Assembly: GCA_023266695.1 (NCBI GenBank)
Contig: JAHFPO010000043.1
Coordinates: forward strand, 1 to 15,185
Source of the DNA: Hyphomicrobiales bacterium
Lineage (GTDB): Bacteria; Pseudomonadota; Alphaproteobacteria; Rhizobiales; Xanthobacteraceae
DNA: 15,185 nt
Reading direction: 5' to 3'
The notes below the pieces were generated by a model. That model was not told the DNA's origin and did not search any database. It saw nothing but the letters and a program-made list of their open reading frames with translations. Numbering within the stretch: the first letter of the stretch is position 1; every line of letters starts with the position of its first letter. Shown in pieces: positions 14,436-15,185 of the stretch. Both the position numbers and the translations under genes were made by a program.

Positions 14436-14621
14436 ATGGAAGAAGAGGTCGTTCGTCCCAAGAAGAAGACGCACGAGATCGGAGAGGATCTCAGCCTGCT
14501 CTCGGTCGAGGAGCTGAAGGAGCGCGTCGCCGCTTTGCATGCCGAGATTGCGCGGCTCGAGGCCACGATCCGCGCCAAACAGACGACGCGCACCGCGGCC
14601 GACGACTTTTTTCGGCGTTGA
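14436..14621 (+). CDS. DUF1192 small coiled-coil protein
   Basis: The 61-residue product matches DUF1192, an alphaproteobacterial family of unknown function. The core is HEIGEDLSLLSVEELKERV, then the helix AALHAEIARLEATIRAKQ, and the C-terminus TAADDFFRR. It is highly charged with a leucine heptad pattern, so a short cytoplasmic coiled coil is likely. The ATG at 14436 has GAGGAAG six bases upstream. It diverges from the quinone oxidoreductase gene and lies upstream of the rcdA homologue on the same strand, with 316 bases between them. Those bases carry a CtrA box and a terminator, so the two genes are probably separate units. Confidence 0.88.
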   Translation: MEEEVVRPKKKTHEIGEDLSLLSVEELKERVAALHAEIARLEATIRAKQTTRTAADDFFRR

Positions 14622-14679
14622 GCATCGTGTGGGCGCACCGTGCTGATTCGTATGCGTCCTGTGCCGTTCCGGGGCCGGC

Positions 14680-14696
14680 GTTAACCATTGATTAAG
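14680..14696. promoter_or_regulatory. CtrA box upstream of a candidate RNA and rcdA
   Basis: The core 14681-14695 is TTAA-N7-TTAA on the plus strand. On the minus strand it reads TTAATCAATGGTTAAC, the full TTAA-N7-TTAAC consensus of the cell-cycle regulator CtrA. CATTAT at 14707-14712 could act as a plus-strand -10, which would place the -35 region inside the box, the usual geometry of CtrA-activated promoters. A GANTC (CcrM) site lies at 14645-14649. The site faces the rcdA homologue, whose product acts in CtrA degradation. Confidence 0.6.
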
Positions 14697-14716
14697 GTTT
14701 CCCCTCCATTATCCAA

Positions 14717-14809
14717 ATCGTCCAGCTTCTGGACATCGAGTGGCTCCTGTCCACTCTGTTTGACGCCTCCCTGTGAACACCTTGAGCCGCCTTCGGGCGG
14801 CTCTTTTTT
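14717..14809 (+). ncRNA. Candidate small RNA or terminating leader downstream of the CtrA box
   Basis: About 90 bases lie between a possible CtrA-dependent start and an intrinsic terminator. They can fold into hairpin 1 (GTCCAG/CTGGAC, 14720-14725 with 14729-14734) and hairpin 2 (GAGTGG/CCACTC, 14738-14743 with 14751-14756, loop CTCCTGT). An unpaired GCCTCCCTG at 14765-14773 follows, then the terminator stem. The CU-rich loop and linker look like anti-Shine-Dalgarno segments seen in alphaproteobacterial small RNAs. An alternative pairing, TGGACA (14730-14735) with TGTCCA (14748-14753), excludes both hairpins, so a switching leader is also possible. Boundaries are estimates and I cannot name a known RNA family. 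Confidence 0.45.
14784..14809 (+). terminator. Strong intrinsic terminator upstream of rcdA
   Basis: A perfect eight-base stem GAGCCGCC/GGCGGCTC (14784-14791 with 14796-14803) with a stable TTCG tetraloop is followed by six T. This is a textbook rho-independent terminator on the plus strand. It lies 162 bases after the DUF1192 stop and 128 bases before the rcdA ATG. It therefore ends either DUF1192 transcripts or, more likely, a short transcript started near the CtrA box. Confidence 0.92.
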
Positions 14810-14937
14810 GTCCCGTTCCGGCACAGACCGGACGGCGCGCCCCTTGCAGGACAACCGCAAGACACCTGATTGCGTCGGCGCGTCGCTCTGGACAGCGACC
14901 ACTGCCGGCGCTTGTATTGCCGCGGACGGAGAGCCCG
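14810..14937 (+). other. Leader/promoter region of the rcdA homologue
   Basis: No gene is apparent here. The stretch holds a small hairpin CTTGC/GCAAG near 14850-14872 and a six-base stem GTCGCT/AGCGAC (14882-14887 with 14894-14899). The ribosome site GGAGAG lies just before the rcdA start. Because a strong terminator precedes it, rcdA should have its own promoter here or depend on read-through; I see no clear -35/-10 pair. Confidence 0.4.
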
Positions 14938-15185
14938 ATGTCAGACCCCGTGCCGAACCCCAGAGACCCCGTCGTCCTTGCCAAACGGATGGCGGCCGGA
15001 GAAGCCTTCGGGACTCTCTTCCGCGAGGGCATGAAGCTGGTGGAAGCGACCGCCGCCTATCTCGATGGGCCCGGACGCAACGAGGCCAAGGCGCTGTCAC
15101 GCTCCGCCGCGCTCGCCTATGCGACCGAGTCGATGCGGCTCACCACCCGGCTGATGCAGCTCGCCTCTTGGCTCCTGCTGCAGCG
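14938..15185 (+). CDS. rcdA: RcdA homologue (DUF1465), 5' part only
   Basis: The 82 complete codons visible match DUF1465, the family of RcdA, the adaptor that helps ClpXP degrade the cell-cycle regulator CtrA in Caulobacter. Recognisable blocks are FGTLFREGMKLVEATAAYLDG and AYATESMRLTTRLMQLASWLL, cut here by the right edge. The protein is helical and cytoplasmic; about half of the family length is missing. The ATG at 14938 follows GGAGAG. A CtrA box and a strong terminator lie upstream, which fits cell-cycle control. Family membership is firm. That it performs the same adaptor role in this organism is inference, since DUF1465 proteins outside Caulobacter are little studied. Confidence 0.87.
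   Translation, partial: MSDPVPNPRDPVVLAKRMAAGEAFGTLFREGMKLVEATAAYLDGPGRNEAKALSRSAALAYATESMRLTTRLMQLASWLLLQ

Noticed and set aside
1..15185. Mobile elements, CRISPR arrays, tRNA or rRNA genes
   Set aside because: I read both strands for transposase or integrase motifs, regularly spaced repeats and tRNA-like cloverleaves and found none.

Overview
The window is a compact, GC-rich stretch of bacterial chromosome from an alphaproteobacterium, most likely of the Hyphomicrobiales (Rhizobiales) type. The evidence is the gene order yebC / ruvC-ruvA-ruvB-ybgC-tolQ-tolR-tolA-tolB, the alphaproteobacterial small families DUF465 and DUF1192, an RcdA (DUF1465) homologue, and a full-consensus CtrA box in front of that homologue. 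I see no tRNA, rRNA, CRISPR array, transposase, integrase or other mobile gene, so this is core genome.

Bases 1-6214 (minus strand) form one long gene train. RuvC, RuvA and RuvB process Holliday junctions. YbgC is a hot-dog acyl-CoA thioesterase, and TolQ, TolR, TolA and the truncated TolB are the energised trans-envelope Tol complex. Most junctions are tight: ruvB/ybgC overlap by 4 bases, ybgC has a GTG start, and tolR/tolA are 1 base apart. The exceptions are a 62-base spacer with a palindromic hairpin between ruvC and ruvA and a 261-base gap before tolQ.

Bases 6215-7338 hold an AT-rich divergent promoter region with clustered GANTC sites, a small two-helix membrane protein I do not recognise (plus strand, TTG start) and YebC (minus). 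Bases 7449-8115 hold a terminator and a divergent pair of DUF465 coiled-coil proteins. Bases 8175-9568 (minus) encode an exported solo DsbD-alpha-like domain followed by a one-Cys Prx5-type peroxiredoxin. YqgE/AlgH (plus) converges with a large membrane c-di-GMP protein (7TM-DISM-PAS-GGDEF-EAL) that has a degenerate GGDEF and an intact EAL site. A PIG3-type quinone oxidoreductase lies upstream of that gene, diverging from a DUF1192 gene.

The most interesting stretch is 14622-14937, between DUF1192 and rcdA. It carries a CtrA box, then about 90 bases with two small hairpins, CU-rich anti-Shine-Dalgarno-like segments and a near-perfect intrinsic terminator, then a structured leader to rcdA. This looks like an unannotated CtrA-controlled small RNA, or a premature-termination leader, in front of the gene for a CtrA-degradation adaptor.
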